Positions 25,896 to 34,972 of a stretch of 64,000 bases of DNA are shown here, piece by piece. The notes beneath the pieces were generated by a model. The model saw only the letters and a program-made list of their open reading frames with translations, made no database searches and had not been told where the DNA came from. Numbering within the stretch: the first letter of the stretch is position 1; every line of letters starts with the position of its first letter. The DNA lies in the NCBI GenBank assembly GCA_039804165.1, contig JBDRZZ010000005.1:1-64000 (forward strand). The letters are read 5' to 3'. Source of the DNA: a candidate division WOR-3 bacterium (lineage in GTDB: Bacteria; Hydrothermota; UBA3072). The translations under genes were made by a program, and so were the position numbers.

Positions 25896-26785
25896 CTTAT
25901 CTCCTTTATATCAATAATTACACTATCTTTAACAATATCTTGTCCTACAATAATAATTGTATCTCCAGGAGATATCCCTTTCTTTATTACAATTTCGCTA
26001 TCGGTTGTAAATCCTGTCTCAACAGGGGTAAGAATAGCTTTTCCTTTTTCTGCTTTGAATACAAATTTTTCTTCAAGCCCCAAAACAGCATCAATCGGCA
26101 AGGAAATTGCATTATTTTCTCGTGCTACCTCAACCCATACTTTTGCAAACATCCCTGGTAGGATTTCTTTTTTTGGATTGTGAATTATTCCTACGACTTT
26201 TTGAGTTCTTGTTTTTAAGTTGTAAAAAACAGAAGCCTTTACAATTTTTCCCTCAAAAATTTTAGATAGAGAAGGTATTTCAACTTTTATCGGTAAATCG
26301 TTTTTAATATAAAACTTCTCGGGAACGTTGAATTCTACTTTTATTTTGTCTATTCTGGCGACTTCTGCAAGAGGAGGTTCTGGAAACATAGGGTCTTCTT
26401 GACGAATAAGCTCCCCTTTATTTACTACTCTTAAGGAGATTATTCCAGAGATTGTGCTCCTTACTGCAATTGGCTTCCTTTCTACTCCTGGAATATCTTG
26501 CTCAACAAATCCTATGATTTGGTCTTTGTTTACCCAATCTCCATCTTTTACCGTAAATCTTAGGAACTTCCCTGGAATGTCAGGATAAATTCTAGCTTGT
26601 TCAATTCCTTCTGCTTGCGAAGAGAAACTCATAATTTTCACGACCTCTTTAGGTTTAACAACGGTAACAACAACAGGGACACCTTTAGTAATTTCTTCAG
26701 TTTTATGAATTCTCCTTCTTAATCTAATTAATCCAGGAACAATTAAAAGCAAAGAGAAGAGAATAATAAAAATCCATTTTTTCAT
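25892..26785 (-). CDS. RND efflux periplasmic adaptor (HlyD/MFP family)
   Basis: A 297-residue membrane-fusion protein anchored by an N-terminal helix (WIFIILFSLLLIVPGLI). The lipoyl halves are RFTVKDGDWVNKDQIIGFVE and ISGIISLRVVNKGELIRQED, with a beta-barrel domain (KVEFNVPEKFYI) and a membrane-proximal end (GISPGDTIIIVGQDIV). The protein is short because the coiled-coil hairpin between the lipoyl halves is nearly absent, a variation seen in several anaerobes. It bridges the RND pump and TolC. It overlaps the pump start by four bases. Confidence 0.88.
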   Translation of the reverse strand: MKKWIFIILFSLLLIVPGLIRLRRRIHKTEEITKGVPVVVTVVKPKEVVKIMSFSSQAEGIEQARIYPDIPGKFLRFTVKDGDWVNKDQIIGFVEQDIPGVERKPIAVRSTISGIISLRVVNKGELIRQEDPMFPEPPLAEVARIDKIKVEFNVPEKFYIKNDLPIKVEIPSLSKIFEGKIVKASVFYNLKTRTQKVVGIIHNPKKEILPGMFAKVWVEVARENNAISLPIDAVLGLEEKFVFKAEKGKAILTPVETGFTTDSEIVIKKGISPGDTIIIVGQDIVKDSVIIDIKEIR

Positions 26786-26793
26786 ACTACCTC

Positions 26794-28071
26794 CTAATTC
26801 ATCATTGTGGCTATTTTAACCTGTTCTTTTGAAACAATAAGATTATAAAGAGCGTTTAGCCGTGCAAATTCTGCACTTCTATATCCTAATTCTATGTCTT
26901 TATACTCAAGAGTTGATATATAACCTATTTTGTATTGCGTCTCTGCCATTTGGTAAGCTTCTTTGGCCCTTTTCAATTGCTCTTCCGCAAGTTTTAAATT
27001 CTCTTTATGTAAACGATAAGTAAGAAATAAATTTTTTATTTCCATTTTTATTCCTTCTTCAACAAGTTCCTTTTTTATTTTTGCTTGTTCCACAGAAAGC
27101 CTATATTTCTTAATGTTATTTGTTCTTGAAAATCCTTCAAAGATTGGTAAAGTAATTGCTATTGTGGCTGTGATATCATTGTCCCATTCATTTATAAATC
27201 CGTGTGGTTTGTCATAAGAAAAATTTCCACTGAAAATTACATTTGGGAGGAAAGAAAGATATTGTAATGATTGACTTAAGTTTGATAGCTCGGTTAACTT
27301 TTTAATGCTTTGGATTTCCGGTCTTTTGTTTAGAGCTAAAATTGTAAGAGAATCCAAATTAAAACTGTCAATTTCAACTTCCATTTTGTCTTCTATCTCT
27401 ACAACGGAATCAAGAGGAAACCCCAACATTATATTTAAAGCAGAATGGGCCTGAGTAAGACCATTTTTTGCATTTAACAATTCAGTTTTTTGTTTGTTGT
27501 ATTCTGTTTCTGCTGAAAGTAAGTCAAGTTTTGTAATTCTCCCAACACTATACTGAATCCGAGCAGTATTTAAGTGTGCTTTTGCTCTTTCTAAGGCTTC
27601 TTCTGCAATCTTTACTCCTTCTTTTGCAACCACTACTCCATAATAAACTGTAACAAGATCTTTTAATAAGCTAATCTTATCAGCTTGATATTGGAAATCT
27701 TGAATTTCTTTGCTTCTTTCCCCAATTTCTTTCGCAATAAGCCTCTTCCCAAATGTAAAAACGGGAAAAGTAATTTGAAGGGAATTTTTGAAATTGTCAG
27801 GATACCCAAGAGATATGTACTGCTTGCCAAAGGGTGTTTCCATCTCAAATTGTGGAACACTTAAGAGTCTTGTATAACTGGATTGAAAATTGACTGTAGG
27901 ATAGAAAGAAGCCCAAGATTCTCTCATTACAAGCTCTGCTTTTTTAACTTCAAGTTCTGAGATTGTGAGCTCTCTATTTTTGGAAAGAGCAATTTCTTTT
28001 GCTTCCTTAAAAGTTAAAGAGAATAAGCCAAAATTTAGTAATAGAAGAAAGGGAATTTTAATTCTTAGCAT
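26794..28071 (-). CDS. TolC-family outer-membrane efflux channel
   Basis: A 425-residue outer-membrane factor with a signal peptide (MLRIKIPFLLLLNFGLFS). It shows the two long helical repeats of the family, with the paired signatures EIALSKNRELTISELEV and LNTARIQYSVGRITKLDLL in the first half, and LAEEQLKRAKEAYQMAE with QYKIGYISTLEYKD in the second. The trimer forms the exit duct for the RND pump encoded next. It overlaps the tetR stop by seven bases, so regulator and pump share one message. Confidence 0.9.
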   Translation of the reverse strand: MLRIKIPFLLLLNFGLFSLTFKEAKEIALSKNRELTISELEVKKAELVMRESWASFYPTVNFQSSYTRLLSVPQFEMETPFGKQYISLGYPDNFKNSLQITFPVFTFGKRLIAKEIGERSKEIQDFQYQADKISLLKDLVTVYYGVVVAKEGVKIAEEALERAKAHLNTARIQYSVGRITKLDLLSAETEYNKQKTELLNAKNGLTQAHSALNIMLGFPLDSVVEIEDKMEVEIDSFNLDSLTILALNKRPEIQSIKKLTELSNLSQSLQYLSFLPNVIFSGNFSYDKPHGFINEWDNDITATIAITLPIFEGFSRTNNIKKYRLSVEQAKIKKELVEEGIKMEIKNLFLTYRLHKENLKLAEEQLKRAKEAYQMAETQYKIGYISTLEYKDIELGYRSAEFARLNALYNLIVSKEQVKIATMMN

Positions 28072-28646
28072 TTGACCTCCTCTTTCACTCCATTTAAGAG
28101 AACAGAAATAGCAGTATTTTTCAATGTTTTTGAGTCAGAGTGTTCAATAGCTAAAATCATTGCAACAATTATTTCATAAAGGTCGTTAAGATTTAATTTA
28201 CTATTAGGCATATACTTCTGGATAGCTTTTACAGCTTCTTTTTCGAAAGACTTAATCAATTTAATCACAGATTCATTTATTTTTTGAAAACACTCAGTAG
28301 GGATATGACTTCCTTTGAAGCCTTTTTGGACCTTACCAAATCTAATAAAAAATTCGTCCCTTCTTATAAATTTCTCAAAATAATCAAAAACTTCAAAAAT
28401 CATGTCGAAAAAAGCTTTGCCAGATTTAATAATGCTTTGCACTGTTTCTATAATTTTCCTATGAGCTTCTTCAAAAATTTCTATAAAGAGAGTAGCCTTA
28501 GAATCAAAATAAAGATAAATCGTTCCTTTCGCAACATTGCAAGCTTTAGCTACTTCTTCCATTGTGACAGCATAATACCCTTTTTTTGCGAAAAGTTCTT
28601 TCGCAACCTCCATTATTTGTTTCTTTCTAACTGACTGGTCAGTCAT
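28065..28646 (-). CDS. TetR-family transcriptional repressor of the efflux operon
   Basis: The N-terminal helix-turn-helix (FAKKGYYAVTMEEVAKACNV followed by AKGTIYLYFDSK) is textbook TetR. The C-terminal 130 residues are an all-helical ligand-binding domain without a recognisable ligand. It is the first gene of the efflux operon. Its own start region contains an operator-like palindrome, so it probably represses itself and the pump until a ligand binds. At 193 residues the length is normal for the family. Confidence 0.92.
   Translation of the reverse strand: MTDQSVRKKQIMEVAKELFAKKGYYAVTMEEVAKACNVAKGTIYLYFDSKATLFIEIFEEAHRKIIETVQSIIKSGKAFFDMIFEVFDYFEKFIRRDEFFIRFGKVQKGFKGSHIPTECFQKINESVIKLIKSFEKEAVKAIQKYMPNSKLNLNDLYEIIVAMILAIEHSDSKTLKNTAISVLLNGVKEEVKC
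28631..28645 (-). promoter_or_regulatory. Candidate TetR operator overlapping the tetR start codon
   Basis: The bases CTGACTGGTCAGTCA form nested dyads: CTGAC/GTCAG at 28631-28635 and 28638-28642, and TGACT/AGTCA at 28632-28636 and 28641-28645. This GACTGACC-like form is typical of TetR-family operators. It covers the second to sixth codons, so bound repressor would block both initiation and elongation. Confidence 0.5.
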
Positions 28647-28656
28647 AGCAAATGAT

Positions 28657-28684
28657 AATATATGGGTATCTTTTCAGTTGTCAA
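28657..28684 (-). promoter_or_regulatory. Probable promoter of tetR and the efflux operon
   Basis: On the minus strand TTGACA (28679-28684) and TATATT (28657-28662) are 16 bases apart, followed within 11 bases by the tetR ATG. The operator-like dyad is just downstream of the -10, the expected place for repression. Confidence 0.6.
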
Positions 28685-28777
28685 GGGGTATTTTTATAGA
28701 AAATTCTTATTATAGGGAAATTCTATTGAATGGGGAGTGGTTTATACTTTTATTGAAGCATTATGGTTTTCTGAAAT

Positions 28778-28811
28778 AAACAAAAAGAAGCGGGACCGCT
28801 TCTTTTTGTTT
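28778..28811 (-). terminator. Strong intrinsic terminator (works in both orientations)
   Basis: AAACAAAAAGAAGCGG (28778-28793) pairs fully with CCGCTTCTTTTTGTTT (28796-28811) around a GA centre; in practice a 14-pair stem with a small loop. The outer pairs give a U-rich tail in either direction. It ends the 747-residue secreted protein gene on the minus strand. Confidence 0.85.
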
Positions 28812-28829
28812 TGTTAAAAAATTCTTGTT

Positions 28830-31073
28830 TTACCTAATTAACACCGTTTTTACTTCTTTTCTAATATCAGGGCCTTTCATTAAAACAAAGTATATATCAG
28901 TTGGGATGTTTAATACTTTTAGAGATGTCTGGTAATATCCGGGTTTCATTATTCTGTGGATGAGCGTTCCGACTTCTATTCCTGCTTTGTTGTATACTTT
29001 TATCTCAACCAGCCCTTCTTTTGCTAAAGAGAATAAGATTTCTCCACTTCCAAATTTCGCATTTATATTTGAGACAAGAGGAAGTTCTCCTATACCGGAA
29101 CCTTCATCTATAACCACGATCGGGTTTGAGCTTCCAGAAATATTTGAATTTGAAGTGTCCGTAACCGTTATTATTAACTCAGAACAAGCTATCTGAGCAA
29201 TAAATGAGAACGAATCGACCGGGTTGAGAAGAGTTTGTATCTCTCCGCCTGGGAATACAACCCCAGGTTTACTTGCACTTAACCTTACGTCAATCGGCAA
29301 CCCAAAATTGGTGATATTACCAAAGGTATCAAGAGCTATTACCCGAATATTCGTTGTGTCATTTAAACTTATCGTATCCACTTTGGCAGAAAGAAGTTCC
29401 ACGAGGAATCTATCCAAACCACTGGAAAGCCAAGTTATTTCGGAAGATGTTCCTGTATGGCTTTCTTTATCTAAGGCTTTTACACCGTTTATCTTTTCTG
29501 CTTTCTTGTTTGTAACATAAACTGTGCAGATCCCTGCAACAAAAGAGCTTTCTGGAATGTTTGCAGAAAGTTCATTTAAAGTGTCTCCTAAGATAATCCA
29601 TGAAACTTGGGAGGGTTCTGCTGTAGTTCCAATAAGGGAAAGTGTAACTGGATCAGGGTTTGTGTAAAAGGTAATTGTATTATCATACCTATCTTTAGCG
29701 GTTATTTCAACCATAGCATATTCGGAGACATAAAGAGTATCAGGTTTAACTGAAAGAGAGAAATGGTGAAGGGTAAAAGGTCCTTCATTGAAGACAACCA
29801 CTATATCTGCATGGCCTCCAGTGTAAGCCATTATATGAGCGGTATCAGCTTCTGTGGCACAGGAAGTATAATCTATCTTTACATTATTGCTATCTGATAA
29901 GGTTCTCGCTCCTAAGGTTCCCTTTCCATCTATTTTAATAAATAAAACATCTGTTGTATCAGCTGCATCAATATGATTCCCATACTGGTCAAGCTTTTCT
30001 GCTGTAAGTGTAATAGAACTCCCTGCAGGGATAAAAGCTGAGTCAGGTGAAAGAACTACACTAGCAAGAGGAGCAGGGATTTGAGTTATATGAATAGTAT
30101 CGGAGGCTACTCCACTTGTTCCTGTAACTGTATAAACACCAGCCACCGTTGAGGAAAGGTAATTCACTTCTGCTATTCCATTAGGATCAACATTTACGGT
30201 ATCCGGGGCAACAATACCCGCTCCTTCGGAGCAGGTAAAAATCACCTCATACATTAAATTTTCATAGTAATTAGCATAAGCACTCGGATTGCCATACTGG
30301 TCAAAAAGCTGAATCCTTAACGGTTCTATTTCAGTTTTATTAGAAACGACAACAGTTGAATCTTCAGCACTCAGAACTGCACTCGTTGGACTTCCACCAA
30401 TTGTAGTAATATAAGTCTCATCCGTAAAGCCACCTTCTTTTGTTGTGGCTGTTATTGTATCTACCGCAATTAAATCATCCGTGGTATAGACCATCTGAAT
30501 CTTATTCTCAGGAGTCAATGACCTTGGGCCAATAGTTCCTAAACCAGAAGTAGTAAAACTAATATCCGTTGTGTCCGTTGCATCTATGTGATTTCCATAA
30601 GCATCTACTAACTCAGCAACTACTATTACTTGATTTGTAACAGGAACCACAGTATCCACGGGTGTAATCCTCACTCCATTTAAATCACCAGCTACTACCT
30701 CGATATCAAGAGTATCCCGGACATATTGCCATCCTCCTCCCCACGTCCGATATCTATACCATCCATAAACTTTATTGATTCCAGCAGTGTGTCCTGCAGT
30801 AAATACTGTGTATGCGTGACCAGCTCCATCTGTTGTATCTACTAAAGGAGATACAGAACCATCGCCCTGGATTACCGAAAAAGTAACAATTCTATTAGCA
30901 TAAGGATTTCCATTCCATAAAGCAGTCGCAGTTAAATTTAAAGAGCTATCAACCTTAATTGATTGTCCTTCCGGTGTTATATTGAGAGTTCTTTGAGCAC
31001 TTGCTTTACCAATGAAACCAAACATAAGAATTAATGAGAAGATAAGCAATCCCTTTCTTATATTAAACTTCAT
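28830..31073 (-). CDS. Secreted Ig-like (Big/invasin) repeat protein with T9SS-type C-terminal domain
   Basis: The 747-residue protein has a signal peptide (MKFNIRKGLLIFSLILMFGF) and five or six immunoglobulin-like Big_1/invasin repeats. They share the phrases VVLSPDSAFIPAGSSITLTA, LDQYGNHIDAADTTD and VDAYGNHIDATDTTD. The last 80 residues match a type A sorting domain for type IX secretion: FSLAKEGLVEIKVYNKAGIEV, broken by turns, PGYYQTSL, then IYFVLMKG and a basic end (KEVKTVLIR). It is likely exported across the outer membrane and attached to the surface, perhaps for adhesion. It stands alone with its own terminator. Confidence 0.85.
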   Translation of the reverse strand: MKFNIRKGLLIFSLILMFGFIGKASAQRTLNITPEGQSIKVDSSLNLTATALWNGNPYANRIVTFSVIQGDGSVSPLVDTTDGAGHAYTVFTAGHTAGINKVYGWYRYRTWGGGWQYVRDTLDIEVVAGDLNGVRITPVDTVVPVTNQVIVVAELVDAYGNHIDATDTTDISFTTSGLGTIGPRSLTPENKIQMVYTTDDLIAVDTITATTKEGGFTDETYITTIGGSPTSAVLSAEDSTVVVSNKTEIEPLRIQLFDQYGNPSAYANYYENLMYEVIFTCSEGAGIVAPDTVNVDPNGIAEVNYLSSTVAGVYTVTGTSGVASDTIHITQIPAPLASVVLSPDSAFIPAGSSITLTAEKLDQYGNHIDAADTTDVLFIKIDGKGTLGARTLSDSNNVKIDYTSCATEADTAHIMAYTGGHADIVVVFNEGPFTLHHFSLSVKPDTLYVSEYAMVEITAKDRYDNTITFYTNPDPVTLSLIGTTAEPSQVSWIILGDTLNELSANIPESSFVAGICTVYVTNKKAEKINGVKALDKESHTGTSSEITWLSSGLDRFLVELLSAKVDTISLNDTTNIRVIALDTFGNITNFGLPIDVRLSASKPGVVFPGGEIQTLLNPVDSFSFIAQIACSELIITVTDTSNSNISGSSNPIVVIDEGSGIGELPLVSNINAKFGSGEILFSLAKEGLVEIKVYNKAGIEVGTLIHRIMKPGYYQTSLKVLNIPTDIYFVLMKGPDIRKEVKTVLIR

Positions 31074-31172
31074 AAACCTCCTCCTTAAATTTTATTTTTA
31101 TATAGTGGATTATTATAATTAATAATAATTTAGAAAAAGTCAACAGTTTAATTTTTTCTAACTTTTTTATAT

Positions 31173-31331
31173 TTAAAATATAGGAAAATTAGTCCAACAA
31201 AAAGATGTTTCAAGGTTTATGAATCTAATTCTGAATTCAAGATGGGATTTATATTCTATTCAAGTTAAAGGGCTAATTCCAAAATAAAATCCGCCTTTTA
31301 ATCCTAATATTTTAAGAATAAGAAGAGAGGG
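31173..31331 (-). pseudogene. Possible remnant of an envelope-protein gene
   Basis: Directly behind the ROK stop, one minus-strand frame reads LGLKGGFYFGISPLT, a TGA, then IEYKSHLEFRIRFINLE and NFPIF before a TAA at 31173-31175. It has strand-like alternation and an aromatic Phe end like the barrels elsewhere in the window. There is no start codon. It may be decayed coding sequence or chance reading in AT-rich DNA. Confidence 0.25.
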
Positions 31332-31334
31332 TTA

Positions 31335-32219
31335 TTATTCAGAGGTTTTGTGCTTTAAGAGAGCCCAATTGGCGGACCCAATAATTCCTGCTTTATCTTG
31401 TAATTTTGCAATTTTTATTTTAACTTTTTTAAAGCTAAGGGACTCCAAAGATTGATTTTTTTTGATTAATTTTAAGATCATATTTCCTGCTTTTGCTATA
31501 CCTCCTCCTATTATAACTAAATCTGGGTCTAAGGCTTTAACAATGTTATTAATTCCAACTCCAAGATAGAAGCCAAAATCATTTACTACCTTTAAGGCTA
31601 TTGTTTTTCTTTTTCTTGCTTCATCAAAGATTTCTTTAACACTTTTCTCTTTTCCTGAAAGGACTTTATAACGATTAGATATGGCATAGCCTCCAACAAA
31701 AGCTTCAAGACAACCTTTGTTTCCACACCGACATTCAGGACCCTCTAAGTCAATTATCATGTGCCCAAATTCTGAGGCGAACCCTTGAGTTCCTTTATAT
31801 ACTTTTTTATCTATCACGATGGCTCCACCGACTCCTGTCCCAAGAGTTAAACCCACAACAATTTTGGCATTTTTTCCATTTCCAGCTAGGACTTCTCCAA
31901 AGATGTAAGCATTGGCATCATTGAACACATAAACAGGGAATTTTGTTTTCTTTCTTAGATATTCTTGTAGTTCAAACCCGTAGATAGAGGATAAACTTGT
32001 TACATTGTATACTTTTCCATCCTCAATGAATCCAGGGAATCCAACACCAATTACAGAAAAATGGAAGGAATTATAACTTTTAATTATATCTACCAACTCT
32101 TCTAAAATTTTTTCTTGATTAGAAGGAAGAGTTTTAAATTCCTTTACTTTATTTTTTAAAACAAGCCCTGTTTTTATGTTCGTGGATCCAACATCTATTC
32201 CTAAAGCTAATTCTTTCAA
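31335..32219 (-). CDS. ROK-family sugar kinase (glucokinase-like)
   Basis: The start TTG 32219 is chosen because AGGAGG lies about ten bases upstream and LKELALGIDVGSTNIKTG is the natural N-terminus. The open frame up to 32318 runs into the promoter. The 294-residue product has the ATP-binding GIDVGSTNIKTG, the sugar-binding GVGFPGF and NDANAYIFGEV, the LTLGTGVGGAIV loop and the ROK zinc site CRCGNKGCLEAF. It should phosphorylate glucose or mannose. It is divergent from the glycan operon, whose phosphorylases release free glucose, and so likely feeds that sugar into glycolysis. Confidence 0.87.
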   Translation of the reverse strand: MKELALGIDVGSTNIKTGLVLKNKVKEFKTLPSNQEKILEELVDIIKSYNSFHFSVIGVGFPGFIEDGKVYNVTSLSSIYGFELQEYLRKKTKFPVYVFNDANAYIFGEVLAGNGKNAKIVVGLTLGTGVGGAIVIDKKVYKGTQGFASEFGHMIIDLEGPECRCGNKGCLEAFVGGYAISNRYKVLSGKEKSVKEIFDEARKRKTIALKVVNDFGFYLGVGINNIVKALDPDLVIIGGGIAKAGNMILKLIKKNQSLESLSFKKVKIKIAKLQDKAGIIGSANWALLKHKTSE

Positions 32220-32290
32220 TTTTTGATATCCTCCTCTTTGGTTTGATTTATTTTTATGATGTTTGATTGAGTTCCTAATTCTTGTTTTTA

Positions 32291-32318
32291 AAAATATCTT
32301 TTTTTTGTGTTTTGTCAA
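32291..32318 (-). promoter_or_regulatory. Probable promoter of the ROK kinase gene
   Basis: TTGACA (32313-32318) and TATTTT (32291-32296) are 16 bases apart on the minus strand. Its place upstream of TTG 32219 supports that start over the longer open frame beginning at 32318. Confidence 0.5.
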
Positions 32319-32474
32319 TATGGCGAAAAACCTAAGAGCCTATAAGTCAAATAGATATCCCAAATAAAAAATAGAAAAGTTTAACTAATTTGTTTTCCTT
32401 TTCCTTATTATAATTTAAGGTTTTGTATTATTTCTATTATTGTAAGCTACTGAAATTTAATTGTTTATTTACTC

Positions 32475-32504
32475 TTGACAAATAGAAAAAGTTTATTATA
32501 TATT
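32475..32504 (+). promoter_or_regulatory. Probable promoter of the glycan phosphorylase operon
   Basis: TTGACA (32475-32480) and TATATT (32499-32504) are 18 bases apart. AGGAGA (32515-32520) then precedes the GTG start at 32525. Confidence 0.5.
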
Positions 32505-32524
32505 CTCCGAAAAGAGGAGAATTT

Positions 32525-34972
32525 GTGAAATTTGGATATTTCGATGATGAGAATAGAGAGTATGTAATTACAACTCCAAAAGTTCCTTATCCCTGGATAA
32601 ATTATCTTGGATATGATAATTTTTTCTCTTTGATTTCCAATACAGGTGGGGGATATAGTTTTTATAAAGATGCGAGACTTAGGAGGATAACTCGGTATCG
32701 TTATAACAATATTCCTTTAGATGAGGGTGGAAAATATTTTTATATAAATGAAAATGGGGATGTTTGGTGCCCAGGGTGGAGGCCTGTTAAGGTTAGTTTG
32801 GATAAATATGAATGTCATCATGGTCTTGGTTATACAAAAATTATTGGGAGAAGAAATGGACTTGAAGCGGAAGTTTTGTATACCGTTCCATTAGGGTTTG
32901 ATGGGGAGGTTGAATGGGTTCACTTAGTAAATAAATCAAATTATAAGAAAAAATTTAAACTTTTCTCTTTTGTTGAGTTTTGTCTCTGGAACGCCTTGGA
33001 TGATATGACAAATTTCCAAAGGAACTTTTCAACTGGAGAAGTGGAGATTAAAGGTTCGGTCATTTATCACAAAACTGAATATAGAGAAAGAAGAAATCAT
33101 TTTGCTTTTTATTCGGTAAATTCAGAGATAGAAGGTTATGACACGCAATTAGAAGATTTTCTTGGACTTTATAATGGGCTTTCTTCTCCAGTAGCAGTTT
33201 TTGAAGGTAAGCCAAGAAATTCAGAAGCTCATGGTTGGCAACCTATTGCTTCTCATTGTATTGGAGTGGAACTTTTACCTGGAGAAGCAAAAGATTACAT
33301 ATTTATTCTTGGTTATGTGGAAAATTCTCCTGAGGAGAAATGGGAAAGTCCAGGAGTTATTAACAAAAAGAAAGCTGAAGAGATGATAAATAAAATAAAG
33401 ACAAAAGAGGATGTAGAAAGAGAATTATCTTCTATAAAGAAGTTTTGGGATGAGCTTCTTTCAGTTTATGAACTTGAACATCCGGATGAGAAACTTGTAA
33501 GGATGGTAAATATTTGGAATCCCTATCAGTGTATAATAACATATCATATGGCAAGAAGTGCTTCGTATTTTGAATCTGGTATTGGAAGAGGAATTGGTTT
33601 TAGAGATTCAAATCAGGATCAATTGGGTTGTATACATCAAATACCTGAGAAATCAAAACAGAGGATTCTTGATCTTGCTGCAACTCAGAAAGAGGATGGT
33701 AGTGCTTATCATCAATATCAACCTCTAACAAAGAGAGGAAACAATGAGATTGGAAGCAATTTCAACGATGATCCTCTTTGGCTCATAGCTTCTGTAGCTG
33801 CTTATATAAAAGAAACTGGAGATTATTCTATTTTAGAAGAGTCTGTTCCTTTTGATAATGACGAAAGTAAAAAAGGAAGTTTGTTTGAGCATATTAAAAG
33901 GTCCTTTTATCATGTTGTTAACAATTTGGGTCCTCATAATTTACCTTTAATAGGGAGAGCCGATTGGAATGATTGTCTCAATCTTAACTGTTTTTCAACA
34001 AATCCTGATGAAAGCTTCCAGACGACCACAAATAAAGAAGGGAAAGTAGCGGAGTCCATTTTAATTGCAGGGATGTTTGTTTATTATGGAAAAGAATTTA
34101 AAAAAATATGTGAGAATATTGGAGAAAAAGAAGAGGCTGAAAAAGCAGAAGAACATATAAATAGGATGATAGAAAATATAAAGAAGTATGGATGGGATGG
34201 AGAATGGTTTTTACGGGCTTATGATGATAATGGAAATAAAGTTGGAAGTAAGGAAAATGAGGAGGGTCAGATATTTATAGAACCTCAAGGGTTCTGTGTA
34301 ATGGCAGAGATTGGTCTTGAAGATGGAAAGGCAATAAAAGCTTTAGATTCGGTGAAAGAAAGACTTGACTGTGAATATGGGATTGTTTTATTAAACCCTG
34401 CTTATACAAAATATTATTTGAATCTAGGTGAGGTTTCTTCTTATCCTCCTGGTTATAAAGAGAATGCCGCAGTTTTTTGTCATAATAACCCTTGGATTAT
34501 GATTGCCGAGACTGTTTTAGGAAGAGGAGATAGAGCTTTTGAGTATTACAAAAAAATTGCTCCGGCTTATCTTGAGGATATAAGTGAAATTCATAAAACA
34601 GAGCCTTATGTTTACTCTCAGATGATTGCTGGGAAAGATGCTTATAAAAAAGGTGAAGCAAAGAATTCCTGGCTTACTGGAACTAGTGCTTGGAATTATG
34701 TAGCAATAACTCAGTATATTCTTGGGATAAGACCTGATTATGATGGTCTTATTGTTGACCCTTGTATTCCTTCTAATTGGGAAGGTTATAAAGTTAATAG
34801 AAAATTCAGAAATGCAACTTATCAGATTGAGGTTAAAAATCCTGAGAAGGTTTCTAAGGGAGTAAAAATTTTAAGAGTGGATGGAGAAAAGATTCAGGGA
34901 AATAAAGTTCCAGTTTTTGGGGATGGAAAAGTGCATAGAGTTGAAGTAATACTTGGAAGAAAGGAGGCATAA
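32525..34972 (+). CDS. GH94 cellobiose phosphorylase
   Basis: Splits cellobiose with phosphate into glucose 1-phosphate and glucose in the cytoplasm. The 815-residue protein has the full GH94 layout: N-terminal [17 protein letters not shown] and GGGYSFYKD, the linker [14 protein letters not shown] (close to known cellobiose phosphorylases), an alpha6/alpha6 barrel with the catalytic region [12 protein letters not shown] around Asp480, and the C-terminal [19 protein letters not shown] with VDPCIPSNW. No signal peptide, so the substrate must be imported. The start is GTG 32525 after AGGAGA. Its stop shares one base with the symporter start, making it the lead gene of a seven-gene operon. Confidence 0.9.
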   Translation: MKFGYFDDENREYVITTPKVPYPWINYLGYDNFFSLISNTGGGYSFYKDARLRRITRYRYNNIPLDEGGKYFYINENGDVWCPGWRPVKVSLDKYECHHGLGYTKIIGRRNGLEAEVLYTVPLGFDGEVEWVHLVNKSNYKKKFKLFSFVEFCLWNALDDMTNFQRNFSTGEVEIKGSVIYHKTEYRERRNHFAFYSVNSEIEGYDTQLEDFLGLYNGLSSPVAVFEGKPRNSEAHGWQPIASHCIGVELLPGEAKDYIFILGYVENSPEEKWESPGVINKKKAEEMINKIKTKEDVERELSSIKKFWDELLSVYELEHPDEKLVRMVNIWNPYQCIITYHMARSASYFESGIGRGIGFRDSNQDQLGCIHQIPEKSKQRILDLAATQKEDGSAYHQYQPLTKRGNNEIGSNFNDDPLWLIASVAAYIKETGDYSILEESVPFDNDESKKGSLFEHIKRSFYHVVNNLGPHNLPLIGRADWNDCLNLNCFSTNPDESFQTTTNKEGKVAESILIAGMFVYYGKEFKKICENIGEKEEAEKAEEHINRMIENIKKYGWDGEWFLRAYDDNGNKVGSKENEEGQIFIEPQGFCVMAEIGLEDGKAIKALDSVKERLDCEYGIVLLNPAYTKYYLNLGEVSSYPPGYKENAAVFCHNNPWIMIAETVLGRGDRAFEYYKKIAPAYLEDISEIHKTEPYVYSQMIAGKDAYKKGEAKNSWLTGTSAWNYVAITQYILGIRPDYDGLIVDPCIPSNWEGYKVNRKFRNATYQIEVKNPEKVSKGVKILRVDGEKIQGNKVPVFGDGKVHRVEVILGRKEA

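Larger units (their letters stand above)
32220..32524. other. Divergent control region between the ROK kinase and glycan operon
   Basis: No gene lies in this 305-base AT-rich stretch. It holds a minus-strand promoter at 32291-32318, a plus-strand promoter at 32475-32504, and a long untranslated leader (about 65 bases) of the kinase message. I see no clear regulator dyad. Confidence 0.5.

Noticed and set aside
31074-31145. Promoter of the Ig-repeat gene (TTGACT and TATAAT on the minus strand)
   Set aside because: The boxes are 20 bases apart, too far for a confident call, though the promoter must be in this region.
32220-32318. 33-residue N-terminal extension of the ROK kinase
   Set aside because: It is very basic, unlike the family, and overlaps the -35 and -10 boxes of the gene; TTG 32219 has AGGAGG.
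32503-32521. Hairpin TTCTCC/GGAGAA over the ribosome site of the first GH94 gene
   Set aside because: The promoter's -10 box ends at 32504, so transcription would start near 32511, and the left arm would not be in the RNA.
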